DNA from: Microbacterium hydrocarbonoxydans
Lineage (GTDB): Bacteria > Actinomycetota > Actinomycetes > Actinomycetales > Microbacteriaceae
NCBI RefSeq assembly: GCF_011752045.1
Contig: NZ_JAAKXW010000005.1
Location: forward strand, 62,001-126,000
DNA: 64,000 bases
Direction: 5' to 3'
Position numbers and translations under genes: made by a program. Position 1 is the stretch's first letter; the number at the start of each line of letters is the position of its first letter. Of the stretch, positions 25,100-35,069 are shown in pieces. The notes beneath the pieces were generated by a model. It had not been told where the DNA came from, did no database searches, and saw nothing but the letters and a program-made list of their open reading frames with translations.

Positions 25100-25872
25100 C
25101 AGACGGCTCCGGACGGCGGCGGCGTCTGCGGGGTGGCGAGCGGGGCGCGCGCCATCATGTCGCGGGCGAGCATCGTGGAGGCGGCGACCGCGACCGGCAT
25201 CACGACGACCGCGCCGCCGGGGATGAGGAAGCAGAGCTGCGTCGCGACGCCGAAGCCGAGCACCCGGGCGCGGCTGCCCGCGAACAGCGCCGCGCGGTCG
25301 GCGGGGCTGAGATCGCGGGCGTCGAACGAGCGTCCGGTGAGCTCGCGCGCGAGCAGCCGGCCGGAGAGGACCACGCCGAGCACGGAGCCCAGCACGCCGC
25401 CGACGAGCGGGACGAGTCCGATGAGCAGCACGACGATCGCGACGAGGATGCCGAGGATCACCAGCCGGAGTCCCTCCCCGACCGCCGACCAGAAGCCACC
25501 GCCGTCCGACGCAGGCGGATCGCCGAGGTCGGTCTCGACCGCGCGCCAGATCCGCTGGTAGAACGGGTCGCCGATGGTGAGGGTCAGCGCCGTGAACACG
25601 GCGCTGGCGAGTGCGATCGCCGCCGCGGCGATCACGAATCCGACGGCCGCGCGCAGCAGGCCTTGCCAGACGGCCGGCCACTCCTCCGCGAACGGGGTCG
25701 CCCAGGCCGTGATCGCGCTGAGGCCGAGGAACAGCGGCACGAGCGTCGCCCCGAGCACGACGAGGGCTATGACGGCGGGGACCAGGCCCAGGTTCATCAG
25801 CCCCGGCCTCGTGCGCCACAGTGCGAAGCCGCGGAGGAGCGTGCGGATGCCGGCGCCGAACTCGCTGATCAT
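25099..25872 (-). CDS. EI24-domain membrane protein (CysZ-like)
   Basis: The 257-residue protein has five or six hydrophobic helices and the EI24/CysZ pattern: G-A-G-I-R-T-L-L-R-G-F-A-L-W-R-T-R-P-G-L near the start, then G-D-P-F-Y-Q-R-I. CysZ of Gram-negatives takes up sulfate, but actinobacterial EI24 proteins are not characterised, so a transport role is only possible. The ATG lies 6 nt after TACCCT (leaderless). It is coupled to nei downstream. Confidence 0.8.
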   Translation of the reverse strand: MISEFGAGIRTLLRGFALWRTRPGLMNLGLVPAVIALVVLGATLVPLFLGLSAITAWATPFAEEWPAVWQGLLRAAVGFVIAAAAIALASAVFTALTLTIGDPFYQRIWRAVETDLGDPPASDGGGFWSAVGEGLRLVILGILVAIVVLLIGLVPLVGGVLGSVLGVVLSGRLLARELTGRSFDARDLSPADRAALFAGSRARVLGFGVATQLCFLIPGGAVVVMPVAVAASTMLARDMMARAPLATPQTPPPSGAV

Positions 25873-25878
25873 GGGTCC

Positions 25879-25884
25879 AGGGTA
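25879..25884 (-). promoter_or_regulatory. -10 element for the leaderless EI24-nei transcript
   Basis: TACCCT (minus strand) ends 6 nt before the ATG at 25872. Confidence 0.55.
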
Positions 25885-25893
25885 TGTGCTCGC

Positions 25894-28800
25894 TCAGACG
25901 CCCTTGCGGAGCGTGTAGCCGCGCGGGGTGACCACGAAGCCGGCCTCCTGCAGGGCCAGGGCGAACTCGGTGCCGTAGACGCCCTCGCCGTTGACCTTCT
26001 CGACGGTGAGCGTCTCCAGGCGACGCGCGCGAGCGGTGACCGCGAGGTCGGACGCCGCGGCGCGCAGCGTCTCCCCGTCGTCGCTGAACGACAGCACGGT
26101 GTGGCCGCCGCGCTCGAGGTAGAGCACCAGGGCGCCGTCGACGAGCACGACGAGTCCGCCGGCCTTGCGGCCGGGCCGGTGGGAGACGCCCTCGCGACGC
26201 GGCCAGCCCAGCGCAGCGCCGTACGGGTTCGCGGGGTCGGTCGCGGCCAGCGTGACCGCCTTCCGCGGCGGAGGGTCGGCCAGGCCCGCGAAGGTGCGGA
26301 GGCGGTCGACGGTGGCGGATGCCGCGAACTGCGCCGCGCCGAGCTTCTCGATCACGTAGCCGCGTCGGCAGTGCCCGGCCTCCTCGAATCCGGCGAGCAC
26401 GCGGTAGGCCTGCGCGAATCCGCCGGGAACCCCCTCCGACTGCACGGCACCGCGGGTGACGACGCCGTAGCGGTCGAGGAGGAGACCCGCCGTGACGGTG
26501 GCGCGTCGCGCCGGATCGGTCTCGACGCCGGGCAGCAGCGACCAGCGCCCGCCGATCGATGTGGGCCGCGGGGTCGAGCGCGCGAGTGACATGCCCCGGT
26601 AGGTGCGCGCCCGGGGCGCCCGCCGGGTGACCTTGTGCGCCTGGGAGCCGCCGGCGAGCAGCGATCGGATCGGGGCGAACGTGTCGTTCGTGACGCGCCC
26701 CGACCAGGTCAGCGCCCACAGCGCCTCGAGCACGGACTGCTCGTTCTCCGCCCCGGTCATCTCCTTGAGCTGCGCCGCGAAGTAGGCGCCGCCGGCCTGC
26801 AGCGTGGCGAGGAGCCGCGCCTCGAGGGAGTCGGCGGCGATCTCGGCATCCGGGTCGGGGAGCATGAACGGCGCGAGGTCCGCCGGGTGCAGCGACACCC
26901 AGCCGTCGCGACCGGGAAGGGTGCCGTTGCCCGCCCAGACCACCTCGCCGGCGGCGGTGAGCTCATCGAGCATCGCGGGGGTGTAGTCGTGCACCCGCGA
27001 GGGCAGCACCAATGACTCCCACGCGCTCGCGGGGATCGGCACCCCGGCGAACTGCTCGATGACCGTGAGCACCCCGTCGAGTCCCTCGAGCGGCCGGTTC
27101 AGGTGCTGCCAGTCGGGGAGGAAGCGCGCGTACGCCTCCGGGGAGACCGGCTCGACGCTGCCGCGGATCGCGGCCAGCGACCGCATCCGCAGCCGGCGCA
27201 GCACCTCCGTGTCGCACCACTCGATCTCGTCCGCCGAGCCCGCCGCTTCGGGGAGGAAGTAGCCGCTGGTGACCCGGCCGGCCGTCTCGAGCCGCTGCAG
27301 GGTGTGCCGGGCGACCGCGGTGCCGATCCCGAAGCGGGTGGCGACGGCATCCGTCGTGAACGGCCCGTGCGTGCGCGCATGACGCGCGGCGAGATCACCG
27401 AGCGGGTCCGCGACGGGTTCGAGGAAGGCGACCGGGATGCCGGTGGGCAGGGCGACGCCGAGGGCGTCCCTGAGGCGCCCGGCGTCTTCGATGGCGGCGA
27501 ACCGGTGCGCGCCGGCGATCGTCACAGGGATCGCGCGCCGGGCGGTCACCAGGGCGTCGAGGTGCGCGGCCGCCTCACCCGGCTCCTCGAGACGGGCCGC
27601 CACCTCCTCGGCATCCATCGGCCCGAGCATCCGGAGCAGGTCGGCGACGCCCTCGAGTCCGCGAGCCCTCCGCTCGGGGTCGAGCCGCTGGGCCTCCCGC
27701 TCGAACTGCGCGATGACCTCGGGGTCGAGCAGCTCGCGCAGCTCGACGGTGCCGAGCAGCTCGCCGAGCAGGGCGGGGTCGACCGACAGCGCGGCGGCCC
27801 GGCGCTCCGCGAGCGGCGAGTCTCCCTCGTACATGAAGGCCCCGACGTACCCGAACAGGAGGTCCCGCGCGTACGGGGAGGGCTGCGCGGGCTGCGTCTC
27901 GACGAGGCGGATGCGCCGGTCGGCGATCGCGGTGGCGAGCCGGCGCAGCGAGGGCAGGTCGTAGACGTCCTGCAGCACCTCGCGCAGCGTCTCCAGGATC
28001 ACCGGGAAGGTGGGATGCCGCCGGGCCACCTCGAGCAGCTGCGCAGAGCGCTGCCGCTGCTGCCACAGCGGGGAGCGCCGGTTCGGGTTCGTGCGCGGCA
28101 TGAGCAGCGCGCGTGCCGCGCATTCCCGGAAGCGGGAGGCGAACAGCGCGGAGCCGCCGACCTCCTCCGTGACCAGGTGCTCGAGCTCGTCGGGGTCGAA
28201 GACGAAGAGCTCGGCGCCGGGCGGCTCGGCCTCGGCATCCGGGATGCGCACGATGATGCCGTCGTCGCTCGCGACCGCGGAGCCCTCGACCCCGAGCCGC
28301 TCGCGGACGCGGGCGTTGATGGCCAGCGCCCAGGGGGCATGCACCTTCATGCCGTACGGGGAATGAAGGATCACGCGCCAGTCGCCGACCTCATCGTGAC
28401 CGCGCTCGACCGTCAACGTGCGGTCGGTCGGGAGGGTGCCGGTGGCTTCGCGCTGTTCCGTGAGGTGGGCGATGAGGTTCGCCCTGGCCTTCTCGTCGAG
28501 GCCGGCCTCGATGAGCCGTTGGGCGGCCTTCTCCGGGGCTGCCGCCGCAACCTCCCGCGAGAACCGGCCGAGGGCCTCGCCGAGCTCATAGGGGCGTCCG
28601 ATGCCGTCGCCGTGCCAGAACGGCACCTTGCCCGGCTGCCCGTAGGCGGGGATCACGTTCACACGGTCATGGGTGATCTCGGCGATCCGCCAGCTCGTGG
28701 TGCCCAGGGTGAACACGTCGCCGACGCGCGACTCGTAGACCATCTCCTCGTCGAGCTCGCCGACCCGTCGCCCTGCTCCCTCGCCGGCGACGAAGACCCC

Positions 28801-30468
28801 GAAGAGGCCGCGGTCGGGGATGGTCCCGCCGCTGGTGACGGCGATGCGCTGCGCTCCCGGGCGCCCGGTGAGCGTGCCGGCGTCGCGGTCCCAGACGAGC
28901 CGGGGGCGGAGCTCGGCGAACTCGTCGGAGGGGAAGCGGCCGGCGAGCAGGTCGAGGGTCGCCTCGTAGGCGGAACGGGGGAGCGACTGGAAGGGAGCGG
29001 AGCGGCGGACCGTCTCGAACCACTCCTCGACCCCGATCTCGCCGAGGGCGCTCGCCGCGACCGTCTGCTGGGCGAGGATGTCGAGCGGGTTGCGCGGCAC
29101 CTGGATCGCCTCGATCTTGCCGGCCAGCATCCGCTCTGTGACGATCGCCGTGTGCAGCACGTCGCCGCGATGCTTGGGGAAGAGGGCGGCGCGGCTGATC
29201 TCGCCGACCTGGTGTCCGGCGCGGCCGACCCGCTGCAGACCGGATGCCGCCGACGGCGGCGCCTCCACCTGGATGACGAGGTCGACCGCGCCCATGTCGA
29301 TGCCGAGCTCCAGGCTGCTCGTCGCGACGACGCAGCGGAGGATGCCGGACTTCAGCTCCTCCTCGACCTGCGCGCGCTGCTCCTTCGACACCGAGCCGTG
29401 GTGCGCCTTGGCGAGCACGGGGTCGGCGCCGGCAGTGGCTCCGGCCTGCGCCATCATGGCGGCCGGCACGGCGGCTTCGGGAACCGGGACTCCGATTCGC
29501 TCGGAGTAGATCTCGTTGAGCCGACCGGTGAGCCGCTCGGCGAGGCGGCGGGAGTTCGCGAACACGATCGTGGAGTTGTTCTCCAGGATGCGGTCGACGA
29601 TCGCCTCCTCGACGTGCGGCCACACCGAACCCGTGACCTCGGTGTACTCCGCGGGCTCGCCGTCGACGGGAGCGGTCACGCCGGGCGGAGGGGGAGGGTT
29701 GGTCATGTCGTCCATCGGCACGACGACCCCGAGCTCGAACGTCTTCGACGCCGGCGGGGCGACGATCTCGACCGGCGCCGAGCCGCCGAGGAACCGGGCG
29801 ACCTCGTCGATCGGCCGCACGGTGGCGGACAGGCCGATCCGCTGGGCGGGTGCGTCGTGGCCGTGACTCCGGCGGAGGGCGTCCAGCCGCTCCAGGCTGA
29901 CGGCGAGATGGGCGCCGCGCTTCGTCGCCGCGACGGCGTGCACCTCGTCGATGATCACCGTGTGCACGTCGCGCAGGGTCTCACCGGCGCGGCTGGTGAG
30001 CATGAGGTACAGCGACTCGGGGGTCGTGATGAGGATGTCCGGCGGGTCGGCGACGAGCTTGCGCCGGTCGCTCGAGGTCGTGTCTCCGGAGCGCACGCCG
30101 ACCGTCACCGCCGGCGCCAGGGTGCCCAGCCGCCGAGCGGACTGCCCGATGCCGATCAGTGGTGAGCGGAGGTTGCGCTCGACGTCGACGCCGAGCGCCT
30201 TCAGCGGCGAGATGTAGAGGATGCGGGTGCGCGAGGCGCCTTTGCCGACCGGCGCCTCGGGCAGCTGCATCCGCTCCCGGAAGACGCTGTCGATCGCCCA
30301 GAGGAACGCCGACAGCGTCTTGCCCGATCCGGTCGGCGCGACTACCAGTGCGTGCTTGCCCGCGGAGATCGCCTCCCAGGCGCCCGCCTGTGCCGGTGTG
30401 GGCGCGGTGAAGGCACCCCGGAACCAGTCCTGCGTGGCCGGGGTGAAGCGGTCGAGCACGTCGCTCAT
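25894..30468 (-). CDS. lhr: Lhr-type ATP-dependent DNA helicase
   Basis: The 1524-residue helicase is full length for bacterial Lhr. It has Walker A A-P-T-G-S-G-K-T at residues 44-51, motif II D-E-V-H near 172, T-P-E-S-L, motif III S-A-T-V-R-P, and motif VI Q-R-V-G-R-A-G-H. After the helicase core come the Lhr winged-helix region and a long C-terminal domain of the bacterial-only type. Lhr unwinds 3'-tailed DNA/RNA hybrids and is linked to DNA damage repair in mycobacteria. GAAGAT lies 6 nt before the ATG, so it may be leaderless. Confidence 0.95.
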   Translation of the reverse strand: MSDVLDRFTPATQDWFRGAFTAPTPAQAGAWEAISAGKHALVVAPTGSGKTLSAFLWAIDSVFRERMQLPEAPVGKGASRTRILYISPLKALGVDVERNLRSPLIGIGQSARRLGTLAPAVTVGVRSGDTTSSDRRKLVADPPDILITTPESLYLMLTSRAGETLRDVHTVIIDEVHAVAATKRGAHLAVSLERLDALRRSHGHDAPAQRIGLSATVRPIDEVARFLGGSAPVEIVAPPASKTFELGVVVPMDDMTNPPPPPGVTAPVDGEPAEYTEVTGSVWPHVEEAIVDRILENNSTIVFANSRRLAERLTGRLNEIYSERIGVPVPEAAVPAAMMAQAGATAGADPVLAKAHHGSVSKEQRAQVEEELKSGILRCVVATSSLELGIDMGAVDLVIQVEAPPSAASGLQRVGRAGHQVGEISRAALFPKHRGDVLHTAIVTERMLAGKIEAIQVPRNPLDILAQQTVAASALGEIGVEEWFETVRRSAPFQSLPRSAYEATLDLLAGRFPSDEFAELRPRLVWDRDAGTLTGRPGAQRIAVTSGGTIPDRGLFGVFVAGEGAGRRVGELDEEMVYESRVGDVFTLGTTSWRIAEITHDRVNVIPAYGQPGKVPFWHGDGIGRPYELGEALGRFSREVAAAAPEKAAQRLIEAGLDEKARANLIAHLTEQREATGTLPTDRTLTVERGHDEVGDWRVILHSPYGMKVHAPWALAINARVRERLGVEGSAVASDDGIIVRIPDAEAEPPGAELFVFDPDELEHLVTEEVGGSALFASRFRECAARALLMPRTNPNRRSPLWQQRQRSAQLLEVARRHPTFPVILETLREVLQDVYDLPSLRRLATAIADRRIRLVETQPAQPSPYARDLLFGYVGAFMYEGDSPLAERRAAALSVDPALLGELLGTVELRELLDPEVIAQFEREAQRLDPERRARGLEGVADLLRMLGPMDAEEVAARLEEPGEAAAHLDALVTARRAIPVTIAGAHRFAAIEDAGRLRDALGVALPTGIPVAFLEPVADPLGDLAARHARTHGPFTTDAVATRFGIGTAVARHTLQRLETAGRVTSGYFLPEAAGSADEIEWCDTEVLRRLRMRSLAAIRGSVEPVSPEAYARFLPDWQHLNRPLEGLDGVLTVIEQFAGVPIPASAWESLVLPSRVHDYTPAMLDELTAAGEVVWAGNGTLPGRDGWVSLHPADLAPFMLPDPDAEIAADSLEARLLATLQAGGAYFAAQLKEMTGAENEQSVLEALWALTWSGRVTNDTFAPIRSLLAGGSQAHKVTRRAPRARTYRGMSLARSTPRPTSIGGRWSLLPGVETDPARRATVTAGLLLDRYGVVTRGAVQSEGVPGGFAQAYRVLAGFEEAGHCRRGYVIEKLGAAQFAASATVDRLRTFAGLADPPPRKAVTLAATDPANPYGAALGWPRREGVSHRPGRKAGGLVVLVDGALVLYLERGGHTVLSFSDDGETLRAAASDLAVTARARRLETLTVEKVNGEGVYGTEFALALQEAGFVVTPRGYTLRKGV

Positions 30469-30514
30469 CCGTCCATCTTCGCCCAGGCCGCCGACATCGG
30501 GGCCGGGAGCGCGG

Positions 30515-30697
30515 TCACTCCTCGTTGGGCATGAGGATCCACATCAGGACGTACGCCCAGAGCGAGAGGCCGGCGAACAGCACGAGGGCGACGGCCAGGA
30601 TCCGCACGGTGAGGGGCTTCATGCCGAAGCGGCGGGCGAGGCCGGAGCACACGCCGGCGATGACGCGGTCGGAGCGGGGACGCACGAGAGAGCTCAT
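30515..30697 (-). CDS. PspC-domain small membrane protein
   Basis: The 60-residue protein is a single PspC domain: R-V-I-A-G-V-C-S-G-L-A-R-R-F-G-M-K-P-L-T-V-R-I, then one membrane helix (L-A-V-A-L-V-L-F-A-G-L) and a short L-M-P-N-E-E tail. PspC proteins sense envelope stress in other bacteria. The ATG at 30697 is taken because it begins the domain and because CAGTAT lies 6 nt upstream; the frame is open further upstream but has no homology there. Confidence 0.83.
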   Translation of the reverse strand: MSSLVRPRSDRVIAGVCSGLARRFGMKPLTVRILAVALVLFAGLSLWAYVLMWILMPNEE

Positions 30698-30750
30698 GCC
30701 TCCATACTGCCCCGAGCGGGGGCGGCCCGGGAATGCCGGACCGCCCCGGC

Positions 30751-32439
30751 TCACGCGGGGAGCTCGGCCTCTCGCAGCGCTCCCTCGGCGTCGATCTCGA
30801 GCGTGAGGTCGAGATCGAGCCGCCGCAGGAAGGCGTCGTCGTGACTGACGACGAGCACCGCACCGCGGTAGGCGCGGAGAGCCTCGACGAGCTGGTCGAC
30901 GGTGTCGATGTCGAGGTTGTTCGTCGGCTCGTCGAGCACCACGAGGTGCGGCGCCGGATCCGCGAGCAGCAGCCTCGCCAGCGCGACGCGGAACCGTTCG
31001 CCGCCGGAGAGCGCCGCGACCGGGCGCTCGGCCGTGGCTCCGCGGATGAGGAACCTGGCGAGCCGGTTGCGCAGCTCCTTCTCGGGCACGTGCGGCGCGA
31101 CGGCGGCGACGTTCTCGAACACCGAGAGGTCCTCGTCGAGGCCGTCGATCCGCTGCGGCAGGTAGCCGATCCGGTCGGTGAGCGCCTCGGCGTGCAGCGC
31201 GGATCGTTCATCACTCCTCAGACCCGCGCCGGAATCCCCTGTTTCCGACCTCTCGTCACCGTGTTCGCCGGTTTCTGAGGAGTTGTGAACGCCCGACGCG
31301 ACGAGCCGCTCGAGCAGCGTCGTCTTGCCGGCGCCGTTGCGCCCGATCAGCGCGACCCGCTCCGGTCCCTGGATCACCCACGCCCGCTCCTCGTCGCCGA
31401 GGGTGGCGAGGCGGCGGCTGCGGGAGACCTGCGGATCCGGCAGCTCGATCTTCATCGACGCGTCGGAGCGCACGCGGCGCCCGGCTTCGTCGAGCGCCGA
31501 GCGGGCGGCATCCTCCTTGGCCCCGACCTCGACGCGCAGGCGTCCGGCCGAGACCTCCGCGGCCATCTTCCGGCCGTGCGCGATGATCTTGGGCACGCGC
31601 TTCTCGATCTCGGCCTTCTTGGCGGTGCGCGCACGGGTGGCGAGCTTCACCTCGGCCTCGATCCGCTGCCGCTTCTCCTTGCGGAGCTCCTGCTTCGCGG
31701 TGACCTCGGCCTGCTTCGCGGCGTCCTGCTCGGCGTCCAGCCAGGCGCGCCACTCCGAGTACGGCCCGCCGAACACGGTCAGCGTGTGTCCGTACAGCTC
31801 GGCGGTGTCGTCCATGAGCTCCAGCAGCGACAGGTCGTGGCTGACGACGACGAGCGTGCCCTTCCAGGCCTGCACCATCGCCTGCAGCTTCGCCCTGGCT
31901 TCGCGGTCGAGGTTGTTGGTCGGCTCGTCGAGGAGGGTGATCGGCGCGCGACGCAGGCGGATGCCGGCGATCGCGACGAGCACCGCCTCTCCGCCGGAGA
32001 GCTCGCCGACCCGGCGGTCGAGGAACTCCGGCGCGAGTCCGGCCTCCGCGAGGGATGCCGCGGCCCTGGCCTCGATGTCCCAGTCGTCGCCGACGGCGTC
32101 GAAGTGCGCGGGGTCGACGTCTCCGGCGGCGATCGCCCGCACGGCATCCAGGGCGTCGGCGACGCCGAGGAGCTCGGCGACGCGACGGTCGACGTCCAGG
32201 GTGAGCTGCTGCGGGAGATAGGCGACCCCGGCGGCCGCGGTGACCGTACCCGATGTGGGCTCGAACTCCCCGGCCATCAGCCGGAGGAGGGTCGACTTCC
32301 CGGCGCCGTTGCGGCCGACGAGGCCGGTGCGGCCGGAGCCGAACGAGCCGGACACCGCGTCGAGCGCGGTCTGGCCGTCGGGCCAGATGAACGTGAGGCG
32401 GTCGAGCGTGACCGAGGCGTGAAGGGTGGGTGTTGACAT
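30751..32439 (-). CDS. ABC-F family ATPase
   Basis: The 562-residue soluble protein has two ABC domains joined by a lysine/arginine-rich coiled linker (about residues 230-320), the ABC-F layout. Walker A sites are G-R-N-G-A-G-K-S-T and G-R-N-G-A-G-K-T-T; signatures L-S-G-G-E-A and L-S-G-G-E-R are followed by L-D-E-P-T-N-N-L-D in both halves. ABC-F proteins act on the ribosome, some giving antibiotic resistance. Which kind this is cannot be told. An ACAGGAGACACC ribosome site precedes the ATG. The 284 bases upstream hold no gene I can support. Confidence 0.9.
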   Translation of the reverse strand: MSTPTLHASVTLDRLTFIWPDGQTALDAVSGSFGSGRTGLVGRNGAGKSTLLRLMAGEFEPTSGTVTAAAGVAYLPQQLTLDVDRRVAELLGVADALDAVRAIAAGDVDPAHFDAVGDDWDIEARAAASLAEAGLAPEFLDRRVGELSGGEAVLVAIAGIRLRRAPITLLDEPTNNLDREARAKLQAMVQAWKGTLVVVSHDLSLLELMDDTAELYGHTLTVFGGPYSEWRAWLDAEQDAAKQAEVTAKQELRKEKRQRIEAEVKLATRARTAKKAEIEKRVPKIIAHGRKMAAEVSAGRLRVEVGAKEDAARSALDEAGRRVRSDASMKIELPDPQVSRSRRLATLGDEERAWVIQGPERVALIGRNGAGKTTLLERLVASGVHNSSETGEHGDERSETGDSGAGLRSDERSALHAEALTDRIGYLPQRIDGLDEDLSVFENVAAVAPHVPEKELRNRLARFLIRGATAERPVAALSGGERFRVALARLLLADPAPHLVVLDEPTNNLDIDTVDQLVEALRAYRGAVLVVSHDDAFLRRLDLDLTLEIDAEGALREAELPA

Positions 32440-32711
32440 GGTGTCTCCTGTCGAGTGCGAGGGTGCACTGACACCGGTCCCCGGACGGAGACGTCGAAGC
32501 GCCTCGGAAGGAGGGGAATGTCGGCCGTGAGTCGGCGATCGTCGGGTCAGCGCGCGGAAAGAGGGGCGCGGAGGCGACGATTCAGATCAAGGGACTTCCA
32601 GACACGGCGGACAGGACTCCACGACGATACCCGGGCGTGTCGGCATCCGCAACCTCCGGGCGTGTCGCGGGATCCGCCGTGCGGCGGATGCGCGGCAACG
32701 CGCGGCGTCCG

Positions 32712-32717
32712 TACCGT
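32712..32717 (+). promoter_or_regulatory. -10 element for a leaderless transcript
   Basis: TACCGT ends 6 nt before the ATG at 32724. Confidence 0.5.
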
Positions 32718-32723
32718 AGAGGA

Positions 32724-32981
32724 ATGGCAGAAGAGAATCCGCATCCCGGTGAGACGCTCCAGCGGGTCGGCATGGGAGCGGGGCTCGCGGTGGGCATGGG
32801 AGTCGGCGTCGCCCTCGGCTCAGCCCTCGACGACATGGGGCTCGGGATCGGGATCGGCATCGCGATCGGCACGGCCATGATGGTGGCGTTCACGGCCGCC
32901 GGAAGCCGGATGCGACGGAGGGGCGGCGAAGAGGGGCCGGATGCCTCCTCCGGCGACGGAGCCGACGGCGCGGAGCGCTGA
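32724..32981 (+). CDS. Small glycine-zipper-like membrane protein, 85 residues
   Basis: The product has a short polar start (M-A-E-E-N-P-H-P-G-E) and a Gly-rich hydrophobic middle (G-M-G-A-G-L-A-V-G-M-G-V-G-V-A-L-G, then G-L-G-I-G-I-G-I-A-I-G) resembling glycine-zipper or YtxH-like small membrane proteins, then a basic and acidic tail. The ATG at 32724 lies 6 nt after TACCGT, making it probably leaderless. Three GCGCTGA copies span its stop codon. Function unknown. Confidence 0.72.
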   Translation: MAEENPHPGETLQRVGMGAGLAVGMGVGVALGSALDDMGLGIGIGIAIGTAMMVAFTAAGSRMRRRGGEEGPDASSGDGADGAER

Positions 32982-33047
32982 GCGCTGAGCGCTGAGCCGG
33001 GGTCCTGTCCTCCGCAGATCGTTAACCCCTGGTCCACGTTCCGGGTC

Positions 33048-33053
33048 TACAGT
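33048..33053 (+). promoter_or_regulatory. -10 element for the leaderless secreted hydrolase transcript
   Basis: TACAGT ends 6 nt before the ATG at 33060. GTTAACCCCT lies 17 nt upstream of it, at a normal -35 distance. Confidence 0.58.
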
Positions 33054-33059
33054 GCCGGC

Positions 33060-34334
33060 ATGACCAGAACGCATCGCCGCGCCCGCGTCGCCGGGATCGC
33101 CGCCGTACTGCTCCTCACCGCCGGTGCGTCGGCGACCGCCGCGCCGGCGCTCGCCGATCAGCCCTCGCCGCCGTCGCCTGCCCCGGCTAGCGTGGGCGAC
33201 GTGCGCTTCGCCACGTTCAACGCCTCCCTCAACCGCGGCGCCGAGGGCGCCCTGGTGGCCGATCTGTCGGAGCCCGGCAATGCCCAGGCGGATGCCGTGG
33301 CCGAGATCATCCAGCGCGCGAACCCCGACGTGCTGCTCATCAACGAGTTCGACTACGACGCGGGCGGCGAGGCGCTGCGGCTGTTCCAGGAGAACTACCT
33401 CTCCGTCGCGCACGGCGACGCCGCGCCGGTGGAGTACCCGTACCGGTACACCGCTCCCGTGAACACCGGCGTGCCCAGCGGGTTCGACCTCAACAACAAC
33501 GGCACCGTGGGCGGCGGGGACGACGCCTGGGGCTTCGGGCTCTTCTCCGGGCAGTACGGCATGGCCGTCTACTCGAAGCTGCCGATCGACGAGGATGCGA
33601 TCCGCACGTTCCGGAACTTCCGCTGGGCGGACATGCCCGGCGCGCTGCTGCCGGACGACCCGGCGACGGATGCACCGGCCGACTGGTACTCGCCGGAGGA
33701 GCTGGCCCAGTTCCCGCTGTCGAGCAAGTCGCACTGGGACGTGCCGATCCGGGTGTCGAAGAACAAGACGGTGCACTTCCTCGTCTCGCACCCGACCCCG
33801 CCCACCTTCGACGGCGCCGAGGACCGCAACGGCCGACGCAACCACGACGAGATCCGGTTCTGGGCCGACTACATCTCGGGCGGCAAGGCCGCGGACTACA
33901 TCACCGACGATGCCGGCCAGGGCGGCGGGCTGAAGGGCGGATCGCTGTTCGTGATCGCCGGCGACCAGAACGCCGACCCGAACGACGGCGACTCCACCGA
34001 TGGCGCCATCGATCAGCTGCTCGAGCATCCGAAGGTGAACACCGGCTCGGTGCCGGCGAGCGAGGGCGGGGCGGAGGCCGCCGAGCTGCAGGGCGGCGTG
34101 AACCTCGCCCACGGCGGTGACCCGGCGCAGGACACTGCCGACTTCTCCGAGCCTCCGGGGAACCTGCGCGTCGACTACGTGCTGCCGAGCCGGCAGATCC
34201 GCATCCTCGACTCCGGGGTCTTCTGGCCGGCATCCGCCGACCCGCTCTCGGCGCTCACCGGCACGTACCCGTTCCCGTCCAGCGACCACCGGCTGGTCTG
34301 GATCGACGCGGACGTGCCCGGCGCGAAGCGCTGA
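33060..34334 (+). CDS. Secreted endonuclease/exonuclease/phosphatase-family hydrolase
   Basis: The 424-residue protein has a Sec signal (basic R-T-H-R-R-A-R, then hydrophobic, cleavage near A-L-A-D around residue 33) and an EEP fold: V-R-F-A-T-F-N-A-S-L at the start of the mature domain, L-L-I-N-E-F-D-Y-D, A-G-D-Q-N-A-D-P with the catalytic Asp/Asn, and S-S-D-H-R-L-V at the end. Secreted EEP proteins degrade extracellular nucleic acids or phosphodiesters; the substrate is unknown. It probably has a leaderless message and converges on the esterase gene. Confidence 0.87.
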   Translation: MTRTHRRARVAGIAAVLLLTAGASATAAPALADQPSPPSPAPASVGDVRFATFNASLNRGAEGALVADLSEPGNAQADAVAEIIQRANPDVLLINEFDYDAGGEALRLFQENYLSVAHGDAAPVEYPYRYTAPVNTGVPSGFDLNNNGTVGGGDDAWGFGLFSGQYGMAVYSKLPIDEDAIRTFRNFRWADMPGALLPDDPATDAPADWYSPEELAQFPLSSKSHWDVPIRVSKNKTVHFLVSHPTPPTFDGAEDRNGRRNHDEIRFWADYISGGKAADYITDDAGQGGGLKGGSLFVIAGDQNADPNDGDSTDGAIDQLLEHPKVNTGSVPASEGGAEAAELQGGVNLAHGGDPAQDTADFSEPPGNLRVDYVLPSRQIRILDSGVFWPASADPLSALTGTYPFPSSDHRLVWIDADVPGAKR

Positions 34335-34340
34335 CGCGGT

Positions 34341-34994
34341 TCAGGCCGGCACATTCTCCAGCCACCGGGTGAGGAACTGGCGCACGTCCGCCAGTTCCTC
34401 CTCGGAGATGCTGTGGGTCAGGCCGGTGTAGACCCGGCCGGTGAGGTCGGCGTGCGAGGGCAGCCATTCCGCGGTGTGCGCGATCAGGGCGGGCGGGATG
34501 ACGTCGTCATGTGTGCCGCGGCCCCAGAACACGTGCGGGCGCAGCGCGGCGAGCACCTCGTCGTCCGGCAGGTCGCCGGGAGCGGCGTAGCCGCTGAGCG
34601 CGACCACGGCGCCGAAACGCTCCGGAGCGAGGCGCAGCGCCTGCAGCGACACCGCAGCGCCCTGCGAGAAGCCGAGCAGGGCGACGGAGGGGGCGTCGGG
34701 CGCGGCGATGTCCAGCCAGCGCAGCAGCGCCTCGGCGGCCGCGGTCACGGCGGCCGAGCTGCGCCCGTCGAGACCCTCGATCGGGTACCAGGAGCGCCCC
34801 GGCATCGGCCACGGGGGAGTGAGGGGCGCGGCCACGGAGGCCACGGCGATGCCCTCCGGCAGATAGGCGCTGAGTCCGAACAGGTCGTGCTCGTCGGCGC
34901 CGTAGCCGTGCAGCAGCACCAGCAGCGGCATCCGTGCGCGCTCGCCCGGCGACCACCGGGTCGCGGCGTCGTCGATCGTCAGAATCTCGCTCAC
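34341..34994 (-). CDS. Phospholipase/carboxylesterase-type alpha/beta hydrolase
   Basis: The 217-residue hydrolase has the serine nucleophile in L-L-G-F-S-Q-G-A-A, the oxyanion H-G-Y-G-A-D-E, the Asp in G-T-H-D-D-V-I-P and the His in G-L-T-H-S-I-S-E-E. This is the small acyl-protein-thioesterase/carboxylesterase group. The start is the GTG at 34994, which begins the family domain and lies 6 nt after CAGGAT; the frame is open upstream without homology. Confidence 0.86.
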   Translation of the reverse strand: MSEILTIDDAATRWSPGERARMPLLVLLHGYGADEHDLFGLSAYLPEGIAVASVAAPLTPPWPMPGRSWYPIEGLDGRSSAAVTAAAEALLRWLDIAAPDAPSVALLGFSQGAAVSLQALRLAPERFGAVVALSGYAAPGDLPDDEVLAALRPHVFWGRGTHDDVIPPALIAHTAEWLPSHADLTGRVYTGLTHSISEEELADVRQFLTRWLENVPA

Positions 34995-35069
34995 GCTCCC
35001 ATCCTGCCAGCGGATGCCGACACCGCGATGCCGGTGCCGCAGCGGCGACCCGGCTGGTAGAAAGGACAC

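Noticed and set aside
27103..30165. A 1020-codon open frame on the plus strand
   Set aside because: It lies wholly antisense to the Lhr helicase gene and has the Arg/Gly/Asp composition typical of shadow frames in GC-rich DNA.
32455..32723. Possible leader peptide or attenuator ORFs upstream of the ABC-F gene
   Set aside because: Frames on both strands have no good ribosome site at the right distance and no hairpin series; nothing beyond sequence without a gene can be supported in this 284-base gap.
33021..33030. GTTAACCCCT as a seventh copy of the GTCAAYCCCCT element
   Set aside because: It differs in the third base, has one C fewer, and its spacing to the -10 TACAGT is 17 nt rather than 22-23, so it looks like a normal -35 region.
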